64,000 bases of DNA from Todiramphus chloris collaris (GCA_025345505.1 JANVCC010000073.1:5283448-5347447), one strand, 5' to 3'. Shown: positions 12,975 to 27,284, numbered from the stretch's first letter. Program-made: numbers and translations. The notes: generated by a model not told the origin, from the sequence alone.

Positions 12975-13907
12975 GCAGTCTTGTTTAGTATCTTTATCAA
13001 TTATCTGGATGAGGGGATCAGATGTACCCTCGGTATGTTTTTAGATGACACCAAACTGAGTGGGAGTGTTGATCTGCTTGAGGGTAGGAAGACTCTGCAG
13101 AAGGATCTGGAGAGGTTGGATCAGTGGGTTGAGGTCAACTGTATGAGGCTGAACAAGTCCAAGTGCTGGGTCCTGCGTTTCGGTCACGACAAGCCCTTGC
13201 GATGCCACAGGCTTGGGGAGGAGTGACTGGAAAGCTGCCTGGCAGAAAAGGACCTGGGGGTGCTGGTGGACAGCCAACTGAACATGAGCCAGCAGTGTGT
13301 CCAGGTGGCCAAGAAGGCCACCAGCATCCTGGCCTGGATCAGCAATAGTGTGTCCAGCAGGAATAGGGAAGTGATTGTGCCCCTGTACTCATCACTGGTG
13401 AGGCCACAGCTTGAGTACTGTGTTCAGTTTTGGGTGCAGCAGGATAAAAAAGACTTTGAGATGCTGGAGTGAGTTCAGAGAAGGGCAATGAAGCTGGTGA
13501 GGGGTCTAGAGAACTTGTCTTAGGAGGAGTGGCTGAGAGAACTGGGATTGTTTAGTCTAGAGAAGAGAAGACTGAGGGGAGACCTCACTGCTCTCTACAA
13601 CTACCCAAAAGGAGGTTGTAGTGAGGTGGGTGTTGGTCTCTTCTCTGAACTAACTAGCAACTGGATGAGAAGTAGTTGACTTCAGTTGTGCAGGGGGGGT
13701 TTATACTGGAAATTGGGAAAAATTTCTATACTGAGAGTGGTGGGGCACTGGAACAGGCTGCCCAGGGAGGTGGTGGAGTCACCATCCCTGCAGGGGTTCA
13801 AAAAACGTGGTATTTTGGGACATGGTTTAGTGGTCATGATAATGCTGGGTAGACGGTTGGGCTTGATCTTAATGGTGTTTTCCAACCTTAATGATTCCGT
13901 GGTTCAG
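12975..13907 (+). mobile_element. CR1 LINE, 5'-truncated, end of ORF2 and 3' end
   Basis: The translation in one plus-strand frame is typical of the C-terminal half of the CR1 ORF2 reverse transcriptase. It runs through an IFIN-LDEG segment, a DDTK motif (FLDDTK, where CR1 normally has Ala before the Asp pair), the [13 protein letters not shown] block, [13 protein letters not shown], and HWNRLPREVVESPSL near the end. All blocks lie in the same frame from 12969 to the 3' end, interrupted by four stops: TGA at 13224-13226, TGA at 13470-13472, TAG at 13521-13523 and TGA at 13677-13679. The nucleotide 3' end (TTTTCCAACCTTAATGATTC) is the CR1 terminus, with only about one decayed copy of the usual ATTCTATR tail. 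CR1 copies are normally 5'-truncated and lack target duplications, as here. It cannot move on its own. Confidence 0.93.
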
Positions 13908-16900
13908 GGAAGATGTGAAGAGAAAGGTAAGGTGAGAAATAAGTTGGAAGGGACGGAAACCAGCTGCATCTGTAGGCCTGTGCAAAACTGAATATGCTCA
14001 AGGTGATTTGAAAATGGTGCAGAAGAGGGGAGGGAAGGTGGAGCAGGAGAACGAAACTGCGTGACTGGAGCAGTAGAAGCAGCATGGGGCGTTTGCTGCT
14101 GTGTTCCAGATAGTCTGCAGCTTGCAGATCCATGCTGCCTGCTTCCTGGTGTCTCTTGACAGAAAAGTGCTTTTGGCAGATACTCACAATTCCAAATTTA
14201 TCTTGACTGATGCAATCAAATTCTGAACTTCTTGTTTAAATCTTTCTAGTGACATTTACATGCTCTTCCACTAGCTGTGAGCTTGTGTTAGAGTACAGCA
14301 CCGTCCTCTGTAATTAACTTTTTGTATGTTTTCTGTTTATGTGAAATCTCATGGACCAATTCACGACAACAGGGTCAGGAAAAGCCTACACTTGGCAGCT
14401 TTTCTGGAACTAACATTGAATTGTGATAGCCATTGATAAATCAACTGTGGATTTCTCCAGCTTGAAGTTGCACTTGCCTTTGTTTTGATGGTGTTGTCTT
14501 GGATTTTTCACTTGCATTTAGGTGCCGCTAATTCCTATAGTTTTTGAACGTTTTTTGTTCATTTGTTCTCAGAAATGCTAGGAAACTTGAGGACAAAAGG
14601 CAAAGTGGAGATGTTTGGGTGTTTTGTACACTGAAACATCATTAGTGGATGTGTACATGTTTAAGTATATTGTAAAAAGCCTCTTAATAACTGCAGGCCT
14701 AGGTGGTGGTTAAGAAATGATTTCCAGTTTTCCATCAGAAAGGGAAGCACTCTCCTTGGGCTGAAGGGAAAGGGCACTGATGGCTCACTCTGCTTCAGGT
14801 TATCTTCTGTAGAGCAAGGCTTGAGGTTTCCTGAGTCACTTTATTGTGTTCCGTTGGAGTGAAAACTATAAAGCTGTATTGGACACCTTATCCATCCTAA
14901 CCTTGACCACTGAGATTGCTGTGATTTCTGAGGGAAAACTGCTTTGGTGTGTGCAGGGGTTTTGTTTGTTTTAAATGGGCTCTGCCCTGCTCCACAGATC
15001 TCATGTGAAGAGCATGAGGGAGCTGGAGGACAGAAAATCTTTTACCAGCTTTCTGCAGTATTATTTGGAATGTGAGCTCGTGACTAAACGGTGGTAGTCC
15101 ACTGAAAAAAACGTATTAATGGAAATCTTATGTATGACAAAGTTGGAAATAAATCAGAAGTTGAAATGAGGCATTTTTCAAATAGAACCACGCTCCAGTG
15201 AGTCTGTTTATCTACCATAAACTGATACCCAGAAAACAACTTAAATACTCATTTCCTACACTGAGGATGAGTGAGATCAATTCAAGGCTGTCATGCCCTG
15301 AATTTGCACACAGCTCATTGTAATTAAGAAAAAAACCTCAAAGTTGTTTTTTTGATGTACCCCCCCCCCCCCCCCCTCGTGCCTTGCTTGGAGGTCAGAA
15401 ATGTGTTCTTGATGCTGCTGCCTACTGGCACTAGAAGACTTAAATAGCATTGCACCTATTAACAGAAGTTGTTTGTTTGCATTTGTGCAAAATTCCCCTC
15501 CAGAGCTGATTTAGTGTTCCAGCACGACAGGGCTGTGGGTTTGTAAGAGTGTTAATAGATGAGAAGACAACTGTGTATGCACCATGAAGATGATTATGAC
15601 CACTGGAAACTTGTATCAGAATTGCTTAAGGACATAATTGTATAGCATGGAAACTTCTAAAAGGTTATTTCCTTCAACTGTTAATAAAACTTGTCTTTTG
15701 TTATGGTTTCAGCTCCTAGGGACAAAAATTTAAGTATGGAATCAGCTTTGTCTGCAGAACAAAACAGGAGCTCTTCTCCTCATCGTTATCCTGGGAGCTG
15801 AACATCCTGTTAGGTTTGAGTAAAAATGCCTGGTTCATTACTGATGGGAAAACAGAACTGTCTCTGCCACAGGGATTCAAATAGAGCTCTCTGTTAAGTA
15901 GTCCTTATTAAAGCCTGTGACAATTTAAAGGAATTACTATTTTATCCCCTTTAAATGTTTCGATGATAGAGATGGTGGCAGACCTATCAGGGCTCAGTTT
16001 AGGATACAAGTCGTGTTGTTAATATATCTTTCATATGAACAAACATATATGTACAAATACATTATTTGGACAGTGTACCTCTGAATAAATGAGCGTTTAT
16101 TTAAATGATAAATTTAAGGATGGATATCATTAGCTAAAGAACATAATTCTCCTAGAGATGAGTACATTTGAATGAATGATATTCAAGATGACAATTGTCA
16201 ATTTGGATTCTGGATACTGTAGACTTCTTGGAATTTTATCTCATTGAAAGATAAATATATAAAAATATAATCCGTTAATTCCTCATTTGCAGTCAAAGAG
16301 ATAAAAGAATTTCAAAGGATGTCACAAAAATACTGTTTCCATAGCAAAAGGTTCTAAGCTGTTTGTAGAATGAATGAAAGGAACTTAGCAACGAGTGGTT
16401 CTGCATATTAAAAAAACCAAGCCAAACCAACAAAACACTTGGAGTTTGGTTGCTGCACAACAATTTCAGCTTTTCTCAGGCTGCCTAATGGAACTGGAGC
16501 TCTAATTGGTAATGACAAGGTGACTGATGGGGATTTAAAACCCCTTTTTCTGAACAAATTTTGAAGGTAGGTCTTATCTGCATAGTTCCTTCAGGCAGTG
16601 GACTTTCAGCCTGTTATTTTTATATAAAAGAATGTTGATATATTTTTCAGGTTTGGATAAGAGGAAAAAATAAGTATTTGTAGCCTTCAGCCACAGAGTA
16701 GTAAGTTGTCTGGGAGGTACACTAAGGAAATAGCCATTAATTTCTGCAGTACTGCGTGTTTATTATGTGATGTGCAACATATTGCAACTTGCAGACCTCA
16801 CATCTGTGTAAATTTAAAAGAAAAAAACAAGCCAGCATTGAATTAACTATCTTTAGAAATATGCAAAAGAACTTCTGCTTTGCATTTGGAGGGCCACTGA

Positions 16901-19900
16901 CACAGCCCCCATTATTTTTCTTCAATACCTAATACATTGCTCGCTATGCAGACAATACTTGCTGTGCTAAAACTTTAGCTTTTGTTACTCAGTACCTACT
17001 TGTAGAGGCAGTATCTGTCTGGAAGTGCTGGTTGGGTACCTCTGCCATCATCAACAGAATTTGCTGTTGTTTCCCGATGTGTTGTTTTTGACTGTTTATG
17101 AAGTTATCTATGTATTTAATTTCCAAATGCTGAATTGCTGATTCTTCTGTTTTATATATTGCTGGGTTTTGCAGCTCTGGGGTTTGCCCAGCTACCTCTG
17201 CCTCCCGTTTGCAAGAAATACTCTGTTATTTGTGATTTGTCTCTCCTGGCACTACTGTCAGTATTTACAAACCTTGTAGGTGGGATTCCTTTTGCTACTT
17301 ATTAGAGAGCTGTGTTGTGTTATTAAAGGTTACATTTTGCATTTCCATCGGTGGTAACTTTTCTTTGATAAGCCTAATGCTCTTTATAAATGCTAATGAC
17401 TTGTTGCTGTGCTCAGAATTTGAATTGGATGTTGTCCAGTCCTGTTGTAAGTGCAAATTACTTACGGACGTGTCTTAACACTAAGAGGTTAGTGGAAATC
17501 AGGCACCTATGGGCCTTAAAAATAAGCTGGTTTAAAATGCTTTGAGAATTTCAGAGAACTGTAGGGAAGGCTTCTAATGTAACTCATCTTTTTAGTCATG
17601 GGCTAACTTCCCTATTAACAGAAGGGATTCCCCCATGGAAGACAAGGGAGATCTGTAAAACTGCTTTCTTGTTCTTTCTCATATGTAAAGAAGTTTGTAT
17701 TTCAGTATTCAGACAACATATCTATAGGCACTGAGTAAGCAGTGAAAGTTAGTGATCATAAAGTGAAATTCTGTGTACATTGATGTATTTAATGCAAGTA
17801 ATATAGCTGGCCTTGGTACTGAATCGAAGGCAGTATTACTGTGAAATGATTGATATGTTGCTTTTATAACAGCATAACAGCTGAAGTGATTTTTCAGCAT
17901 CATTTGGAAATGGAGAGAGACTTTATTTTCAGTTGTCATAATATTCCACTTTAAAATAAATGTACCACCCAACAACGATAAATGCAATTTGTACTCTCTT
18001 TTTGAATCAGCTTGCTATTATTTGTATGTATTGCTTGTGCTGTAAGCTCCATCGTAAAAGCAAACTTCTACTTGCTTTATACTTTGCCTTTTAATTTAGT
18101 CCAGCTTTTGTGTTGAGCGTTGAACAGCACGCTTTGTTGGTAACTAGGTATACTGTGCAAAAATAACTAAGGCCAAATTATATTGGGTGCCTGATTACTA
18201 AAGTATATTTTGTCTTTTATCAAGTTACAACATCGCTAAGAACCATTATCTGTAAATCAGTAATCATTAAAAGAAATCTGAAGATTTTAGTTTTGGGCTT
18301 TGTTACTCTCTGAAATGCTACCCGGGGTATTTGCCCGGTATCTTTCTAAGTTGAGGCACAGGAAAACTAACACAAAGGATACTTGGGACTAACACAGGTC
18401 AGCATAAGTCTGACATCAATTTCTTCATTCAGTCTACAGTTTTTACTGACACCTTTGTTAAGTCTTTCTTCAGACTCCCGAGAGGCTAGTAAAACTGTTG
18501 CTTGAAAGTCAGGTGTTGGACTTGAGCTTGTGAGCAGAGAGCAGCTGCATAGTTACAGGGGAAAAAAGTCAAGGTCATCAAGGCCAGTAGGGGAAGAACA
18601 GCAGCGCTGTAGTTGTTGTCCTGGCTGTCTCGCAGGGTGGGAGACAGTGACCATGAGCGAGGTGTTTCATAAGAGAGTGTGTATGCTTCTCCACACAAGT
18701 TTGATCTGGTTCCTGTGACTTCCCTTTTCCCTGCTGTCTATGCAGTCACTAGTTAGTAGATATTTGGGTGATGCAGAAGGAAAGAGTTTTTTACTTTTTC
18801 TGCTCTCTGACCCAAACCTCATTTTTATGATTCTTTCTGTGGAGATGCTCCAGTCCATGGTCCATTCTGAGCCTCCTTACAACTCTAAAGGCTTACATTT
18901 TAGAAAAACTGCATTCTTCACAGGGACTTTCATTCCTATTTTCTCATTTTAGTGGAAAAACAATGTATCATAACAGACTTATTTAAGCTGAAATGAAAAC
19001 TAAGTTTTATGTTCATCTTAAATCTAAGTACTACTTTTTCCTGCTGTGGAGCAGATTCATTTACATGAGGCTAAATGTGGTTTAAAAGAGGAGAGGGAAT
19101 TTAATTATTAAACTTCTGTTAACCTCTGGTGTGTTAGACCTGAAACGCATGAATACAAATGCAAACTGTTTATCATTGTCTATTTTCAATTTGTTAAAAC
19201 ATTACTGAAGAAAGGTAAATATTTATATCTGTTTTCTGACTGACTTCTAATTAGCCGAAGCCCTCCTATAGAACTGTAAAAGGTATTCTCAGTCTTTATC
19301 AGCTTTTAATTTTGCATTATGCAAGTGACAATGGCCCACGTTCTCATTAGCCTTGTTTCCATGTAAGCATCTCTCAGCTTCTATTCCTTTCCATTTTCTG
19401 CGAGCTATAATAATACCCTTTTTTCTACAAGGAGATTACTAGTACTTTTTTCACACTTGGGTGTTTGTTTCATTTTTTGTTTCATAAATTTGGTTAAAGG
19501 CAAGATTAACTTTGTACTGAACCTTCTTTTTTCTCCCAACAGTTCTGGGGTTTTTTCACATACCCTTTAAAAATCAAGAGGAGTTTTCTCTTGCATTTCA
19601 AGGATGGAAGTATTAGGATTCATACAGTGATTCCTGTTTTCTTTGTGCATGTTATGTTAGATGCGTGGCTGCTAAGAGTTTTACTTACTCCTCAGTCAAC
19701 TACTCGAGCTGTAGCAGACCTTAGTGACAATCAGAGTTTGAATTTCAGTCTTGCAGTTGGGGAAAATACTTGGGTACTTCAGCCTGATGAAAAGCAAATT
19801 ATCCAAAAATGTATTTTCCTTAGATATTGCAAGCAGCTGCTTTTGTTTCATCCCTATTTCCAGGATGTTTTTCTTTGATAGTCCTGGATTATGGAAAGAG

Positions 19901-19999
19901 TTCTTACGCATGAATAAATGCACACGTATGCTCATTCCCAAACATACCTGCACACACACTGCTAGTGTGCAGCTCTGGATGGGTCAGGGTGAGCATGGC
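13908..19999. other. Non-coding stretch, no gene recognised
   Basis: I find no supportable exon or interspersed repeat. A run of 17 C residues lies at 15360-15376. The remaining short open frames, for example 17709-17987 minus and 18486-18718 on both strands, have no recognisable content and no splice context. Confidence 0.65.
15360..15376. repeat. Poly-C run, 17 C
   Basis: Seventeen consecutive C residues directly follow a GATGTA motif. Long mononucleotide C/G runs are unstable and often mis-sized during sequencing, so the length may not be exact. Confidence 0.9.
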
Positions 20000-20106
20000 T
20001 CTGAGCAGCTTGGTCTAGTTGAAGATGTCCCTGCTTCTTCTAGGGGGGTTGGACTTAGATGGACCTCTAAAGGTCTCTTCCAACCCAAACCGTTCTGTGA
20101 TTTCTT
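20000..20106 (+). mobile_element. CR1 LINE 3'-terminal fragment
   Basis: About 105 bases match the non-coding 3' end of CR1. The CTGAGCAGCTTGGTCTAGTT block is followed by a GGGGGGTTGGACTTAGATG block, then CTTCCAACCCAAACCGTTCT and the start of the ATTCTATR tail (TGTGATTTC). No ORF2 sequence is present, so this is a severely 5'-truncated insertion. Its 3' end differs from that of the copy at 12975-13907 (CCAACCCAAAC against CCAACCTTAAT), so it belongs to another CR1 subfamily. Short open frames overlapping it (19751-20125) are by-products of the repeat and of chance. Confidence 0.9.
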
Positions 20107-23100
20107 AACAGCTATCTGCATTTAAGTATTTTCTGTCAAACACAATGAAAGGAGTGAAAGGTGAAGGAGTTTTGTTGGTTTTTTTTTTAAACCGAAACCC
20201 ACAAACCTTATCCTATAACTATCATAATCCCCGTATGAATTAAATATCTGTAAACGACTAAAATGAAACCTCAGTGCTGTTTCTTACCATTTCTGTAGAA
20301 CTCTCGAAGGACTGAGAATCTGGCAGGGGTATTATGAGTGTTCCTTAGGTACACTTTCAGCTCTGCCTTCAAAGCTCAGGTTGAGGGAAACACCCTCATA
20401 CACAAATTCAGTCTTGAATGGCTGAATCTTTATATTTAATTTTATCTTTAAAGTTGAGCTTACTGAAAAGTTGTAAATATGGTGCTGCAGAAGACACTAA
20501 TACTCCAGGAGTTTTAGAGAGAGATTTAGAATTGTTTGCTTTTTGAGAGGAAAATATTGTGACAGCTGTGCTTAAACATGTTATATGTGCTTAGAACTTT
20601 TTAAGCACGAGTTAGAGGAAAAAAAACCAAAGAGATGTCTTGAAATAGCAGTTGGAAATTAGTTCAGAGGAAGCTGAGACAGCTCTCTGAAGCTGTGAAG
20701 ATGTAAATCAAATATTGCCCAGATAAGCTCAGGACTCTTTAGTTTTTCCTGTAATTATTTGGGAATTCCACATTTAATACCTTTATTTTTCTAAGAGTAG
20801 ACAGGCTCTGTGTATGCAGACTTGTATACATGTGGTGCCTTCAAGTCTTTCAAGTGTTTACCTATCAAATGAATTGTATTAAAATTACAATTTTCAGAGA
20901 ACTCGTTCTCACTGTCTACCCCTCATCTCCTGACTTCCATCTGACAGAGCTTGCACCGTTCAATGCCTCGTCCTTTGCCAATATTTGCAGCTGTCCTTAA
21001 CACGACGAACAGAGAGTAATTGACGGTCATTTGTCTCTGGTGAATTCCTCTTCTCTTGTCTCTCATTAATAGAAACAACAAAAAAAAGTGTTGTATTTGA
21101 CATGAAATGCTCAGTATTCCTGTGTCTGCTTTTTCTGCATTAGTTTTCAGCTTTTGTTTTAGTCTGTCTCTTGGTTTCTTTCTTATTCTTGCAAAGCAGT
21201 ATCCCAGCCCATGTTTATGCAGAGAAGAGACTCATGAAACCTGTATCACCCTTTAGTAACTAATGGGAAGGCCTGGTAATTGCTTCATTTTGTAGGCATC
21301 TTCACACACAGTCTGAATTCTTTCTTCCATTGAGGCTGAGAATCTGCTTTGTCCATTGGGTTTTTTGCGTTGAAGTTTGTAATTTGACTTTGTATGGAAA
21401 GACCAGTGGTAAGTCCTGAGCGCTACTCAGAAAGTTGGAGTGCACTTGAGACCTTCCTGTGCTCTTGTCTCCCCTGCACTGTGAGGATGCCTGGAGAGGA
21501 GTGCACCATGAACTCCATAGCTTGTTTTTTGAGGCTGGGTTGCATGGAGAATCAGTCAGCAAGATGAGACGCAGAGGGATGCTGTGCTGGGGAGTAACCA
21601 GCAGCTAACTGGTAAAGGTTCAGGATTTAATGGGAAGTTTTACAAAATTGGACGTTTTGTGTTATTATACCCCATTTCCTAACAAGACATAGCTTGGTTC
21701 CATTCCTCAGAGAATGCCATTATTCTAGATTAAAGATGATAGAAATTTTCATAGTTGAGGGCATCAAACCACTCTCTGAAGCCTTGCAGCTGTACAGAAG
21801 CTTTATCCCTGTTTCTGATGGTTTGCTCTGTGGCACAGCTCCCTAAATTCAGTGTGTTAGGCTGAAGAGCTTCAGAGAAACTACCCAATGGTTTTGGAAC
21901 ACAGGAGCTCCTGGCTGGAGAGCTTCAGAACGGGAATACACAGCTGCCGAGCAGATGATGTGCCAGCTCTGTTCCGTTCGCCTTTGTTCTCGCTGGACTG
22001 GGGGACAGGGCAGGCTGCCCTTCTACTGTGCCATTTCTTGCAATTACTTACTCAGAAAATACCAGTCTGGGCGTCTGCGATGTCAGGCTTCGGCTGGTTT
22101 GCTTTATCCTGAATTTTCTGGGAACTCATTGTCCTGCATGTGTGTAGCCAGCTGCAGTTTGTATATTGGACGGGGGCTACTTTTCAAACATTACCTTTAT
22201 TAAAGATGTTCAACATAAAAAGCCAGGAAATACGTTCTGAAGAAACACATCTGTCCATCAGAGACACGCTTATTTACACAAAGATAGTCACTTATTTACA
22301 TGTACATGGCCATCTTATCTATGGATATTTCAGAGTTTGCAGGAATTTCACAGTGCTGTTTAATTTACAAATGTCAGTGTGTGTACCTATATATTAGTCT
22401 GTTTGGCTTTCTGCTGAGAACTGGTGGAAGAAAGATGGTGTCAGGCACTGATTCATGATTCTACTGAGTAATTTATTTATTTTTTTCTCAAAAGGCTTTC
22501 ATTGCACATATTTTGTAACCAGCTGCTTTCAGTGTTGGCAAAAGTGACGGCAACTTAATCTTGCCCCATGTTTTCAGGTAGCCCTTCCTACACATTTAAT
22601 TTTGACCAGTTTTTCCCTGGAGTGTTTGAGAGACTTAAGCTGAATGTGCCATCTTCCATGGGCACGGTCGAAGCAGCTAGGTGGCAATGTTCTTCTTGTT
22701 TCTTAGTGTTGTACTAGTCCGTGATTAAGATGTTTATTAATAAAGAGTAGTACCTTGAAGGTTTCATACAGAGAATGAAGTTAATTAAAGGAGTTTTTTA
22801 GAAATAGTGATCTCACTGAGATTTGAGAAGGAATCCGTCTGTAAAACTGTTTCTACTTGTTGCACATACACTAGCTAAGAGACTAAGCTAAACCTGACAT
22901 CATCATAATCTTACATTCTTTTAAATAGGTCTGTCATATCTGGATGTCAAATTATGTAGGTATTTTAATATTTTTCTGTTAATACAGCAAAAATAAGACT
23001 TGAAATATTTTCTAGTAAAAAATGTATTTATTTTTTCCAGGTTAGTTTTTTGATTGACTCATAGCTGTGAACTTTGAATTAACCTGCCAGCTGGGAGAGG

Positions 23101-24798
23101 CCTGATAAAAGAATCCACAACTCCTCCAGATTTGCCTCCCCAGGTCATTCATTACTGAATTTGTCTGATTTGTTTGTTCTAAAATGGCAAATGAGAAGTG
23201 GAAATACCTCTCTAGTAGTTTCACCTTCAGGGGCTGAAAAATGTTGCGGTCTTCGTACGGGTGATGCTTTCTTGTCTGTTTGTAGCTTTACTATATAGCC
23301 AAGCAGATCACTGTTAGTATGTAGTGCAGAAGAACAAGTCATTACTCTTTGTTACCTGTTTTAGTTGTTCATCTTAACTTCCCACGGGAACCTTACTGCT
23401 TTAATTAGTGTCTGCAAATGGTGATAGGAGTTGGGTTTGACTCCTTTACGTGTGTCTGCTGTGCTTAGGCTAAGTTTTTGTCTTCAGAAAGTGTTAGTAG
23501 CTTAGGTTTTGGTAAAGCCAACAGCTGCTGAAGGCAATGTACAGTAGTAATTTTTCTGCATTCTTGTAGATGTCCTATTTTACCAAAATGTCCTACTCTG
23601 TAATGAGAGGGTACAATCTAAATCTGTGTTGGCTTTGAAGAAATATGGTATGTAAAGCTTTCATACGTATTTAGTCCGGTATAAGTTTACTAGGACTGTG
23701 GTTTTCCTTCATCTGTTTCAAACTAGGGTTTCTCATTAAGAGTATTTCCTGAAACCACATTCTAAACAAACTTCTGTAAGTGAATTATTTGTCTTCGGGA
23801 AAAGAACTTTGATGTTAATCTTGGTTTAGTGATTGTGAGAGGATCTGTGACATCTCCTCTATTGTCTATTATAATAATCATGCAGAAAGGGAATTCTTCC
23901 AAGTAAAATTATTTTTCTGTATTCTTGGATCGTAGAACTTTTCCTGGTTTCAAAAACACAACCAAGCAATCAAAAAACGAAAACAATCAACATGTTTTCT
24001 ATTGTTGTTTGTGTTATTGAAACTGTTTTGACTTATAAGAAGTGTGAGACTTGTGCTAGGATTTGAAGGTAGTTTAGAAACTGGAAATCAAAACCTTTTA
24101 AACTTGCTATACTTGTTGAATTACTGTCCCTTCTTACGAGAAGAAACATTAAACAAAATCTTCAAGTGTAAGTTGAACCACAGGGAGCAATCTGAGCACT
24201 GTCAGGACATGGAAGAACACTCCTGACTCTTGCAGGAGGTACGGACTGGCAGGACTGGCAGGAGCTGTGCCCGCAGAGCTGGTGCCGCCTGCCCGAGTCA
24301 GGTCATCCCCTCCCTGCCAGGAGGGAAGAAGCTCCCGCAGCAGTCACAGGCCTTTGGGGTGCTGTTTCCTGACAGATGTTTCATTCTGTGCTGCACCAGG
24401 TGTTTAGCTTGTTGGAAAGTTTGGGCTACAGACTCATTTTTTCTGATTTTTGTTAATCCAGAAGTACTGAAGCTGTCAAAATGGCACGATTCCTAAACCC
24501 TTCAGTGGAAACTATGTGAATCTTTAAATGTCCCTTGCACGTTTTACAGGGATCTATTCCAGGATGCTACAGAGTGAGTGCACGTGAGGTGTCTCCAAAT
24601 GCCATAGATTATTATAGTTTGTGTCTACAGTAACAGCCGTTCTTCACAATTTATGTGCATTGCTTTTTACATCACGTTAAGTCACTCAAATCCTTAGGAA
24701 TTTCCATGTATCAAAATAGCATATATTGAATTTTGGAAGCAATTGTTGTGATATGAAGGTATCTGGTAGAATAATGGACCTAGTATTGGATGAGGACA

Positions 24799-24868
24799 TG
24801 TTTTGTTTTGGGGCCTTTTGTGGTTTTGGTGGTTGTTTTGGAGTTGTTTGGTTGTTTGGTTTTTTTTA
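24799..24868. repeat. T/G-rich low-complexity tract
   Basis: About 70 plus-strand bases are nearly all T and G, with GGTTTTGG, TTGTTTGG and a closing run of eight T. The style is the same as the tract at 6861-7006. Confidence 0.8.
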
Positions 24869-27225
24869 ATCAACAATTGCTTAGAAGCTGGCAGGTTCTA
24901 AGAATTAAGCAGATTCAAGTTCAGTGTTGTATGTCCATGCCTGTTGCTTTACTGCACCTTCAAACCAGTGGTAAATTTTCATGTGGTTATATTCAGCACA
25001 CCAAGAAAAAATACCCTTTGAAAATGATGATGTTATGCAGCTCAAGATTTAGGCTTTACTTTGATACCCTTGAAACTGTTTGGTAAGTGTATTCTCCCAT
25101 CTGAGAAATCCAAACGGGGAAATTTAAGTGCTGGTTTTCCTTTCTTCCTTCACGTATTTGGCGAGAACAGTCAGCCCTATTACGAGGGAATAGCGATCTG
25201 GTTCGCTTATTCTGCTTTGCAGACTGACAGCGAAAGAATAGAGTGTCCTGGGGTTTTAAACTACCCAGAAATGAGCTGCAGTGCAAAGCGTTTTTTCCAG
25301 AATTTGATGGAGTATTCCAGTAGTCCAAGAAGAGGCTGTAATTAAACACAATCTAATGAGCTTCTTAACAAAAAGCATATTTTATAATAAAAGTAAATTT
25401 TATGTGAAAATGTTATATGAATGTAAATGAGAAGGTGCACTAAAGTCCGCCTTCTTTCTTCCAGCTTCTTAGAATAAAAGGAAGGTTGTGTAGAACTGAA
25501 GATGTTCTCATTTTTATGTCATAACGCTGTGCCCTGGAAACACGAAAGGGTTTTTATCAAGAGCCTCGAGGCAAGGTTTTTGATAGAGGTCCTGCTAAAT
25601 CACACCTAAAAATGAAGCACAAGTGAACTTTTACTCCTGTGACCACAGGGAGAGATTCTGTAGGCTCAATGGTACCATGAAACACCAATGCACAGGGTAG
25701 GGATTTCTCAGTTGTGTAAAAGTGGGGAAAGCTGTGAGCAAAGATGCCATCCTTATATCGTGACAGTGTAATAGAGCTTCCAGAAATGTTTGTCTGTCTC
25801 TCAGAACATGCAATTCATGAGCAGTGAACGGGCAGAAGGTAACTCGTGCGGTAGGAGGAGGAACAAATGCGCTCTCTTTGTTTATGGCTTTTATAGCAAG
25901 ATGATTTATAAAATATTGAACACATAAAAGGAGGAAATGCAAGGAAGTGAGATGAAATTACGTTTTGCTTTCTTTTTAAAGGTTTGCACTAAACCCAGTT
26001 TTGAAGTCTTAAAGTTGAAACCACTGAATTTGGCTAATCCAGGTAACTTCAGGTAAACTATAGGAAGTGAAATGTAAAGTTACAGCAACGTGTTGCCTGG
26101 GATTTTTTAAATTGTGGAAAAAATATGCTGTATTTGGTTCCTTTCATTTTTTTCAGCAATTCTATCATGGGGGAAAAAATCCCCAGTATTTAGATAAATG
26201 TATGCTAAATCAGCTTTACCGCTGATGGCACAAGTTTGCCATGCTTGCTATCAGATGAGGTTTCAGTAGTAGGTTTCAGAATTACTTTGAAAACCAGCTA
26301 ATTATTTCTAAACTGTTGGATCCAGCACCTGCTGCATGTCAGGACAGAACGACGGGTTATTCTGTGCAGTAACTTCTGTGCATACATAGACGTTCTAGAG
26401 AGAAGAATGCTCAGATGCCAGGGTGTGTTTTTCAGTTCCAGGGGAGGAAGCGTCTGTTTATTTGTCTTGTAACTTCTATTAGGACACATACTGAAAAGTG
26501 CTAGCAGTTAATTTACAACTTCCTCTCTAACATGTTTATTGTATTGTAACATTCTTTGAACCACAGTTCAGTAACTGTGGAAGCCTTAGATTTGGCAATG
26601 TATTTGCATATTTCTCTAAACCATGCATCAGAGCATTCTGCCTTTCCTCAAATGTCTAGTTGTTTTTAGTAATGTTTTTGTGGTTAAAAAAAAAAATAAA
26701 AATCCTCAGGATGGGCTTGGGTTTTGGAAATCTGTTATTTCTAGAAAGCTTGGAACATAAGTCTCTGGGTGTTTTAGGGAGGAAAGATGTTTGATATATT
26801 TATATGTAATTGTTATTGCATGTTTCTTGTTGGCTGAATGTTTTTACTTAATATATCTGAGTGCTTATGAAAATGAAGAGCTAATAGCATTAACATGAGT
26901 CTGGCAGAGTGTATACAGGCCATCTTTACAAGCTTCTGGATTCTCTTCTGTGCATGGTCTTCTGCCCAAGCCAGCTCTCCCTGTTCCAATTGTAAGCTTC
27001 TCTTTGAGCACATATTGCTAATCGTCCTGAACTGAGCCAAATTAAATGGTGTATTTTTAATGAGAAAAAGAGTTTGGATTCCTATCCATATGCTTCAACT
27101 GATGTCAAATCCTACTTCAAACAGATGCTGACCTCTATATTACCAAGGCATAAGGGCTAATTATGCTTGAACAAATTTCCAATTTCATCCATCTATAAGG
27201 AAATGGTTTTTACATTTCCAAGGGG

Positions 27226-27284
27226 GTGTGTGTATATATATGTGTGTGTGTATATATATGCATGTGTGTGTATATATATATTTT
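27226..27284. repeat. Compound (TG)n/(TA)n microsatellite
   Basis: Alternating TG and TA blocks repeat three times: GTGTGTGTATATATA, then TGTGTGTGTGTATATATA, then GCATGTGTGTGTATATATATA. The result is a higher-order unit of roughly 18-20 bases built from two dinucleotide motifs. Such alternating purine-pyrimidine tracts can adopt left-handed or slipped structures and usually vary in length between individuals. Confidence 0.95.

Noticed and set aside
12969..13991. Several open frames as host genes
   Set aside because: They are pieces of the CR1 ORF2 on the plus strand, or chance and antisense frames over the CR1 element.
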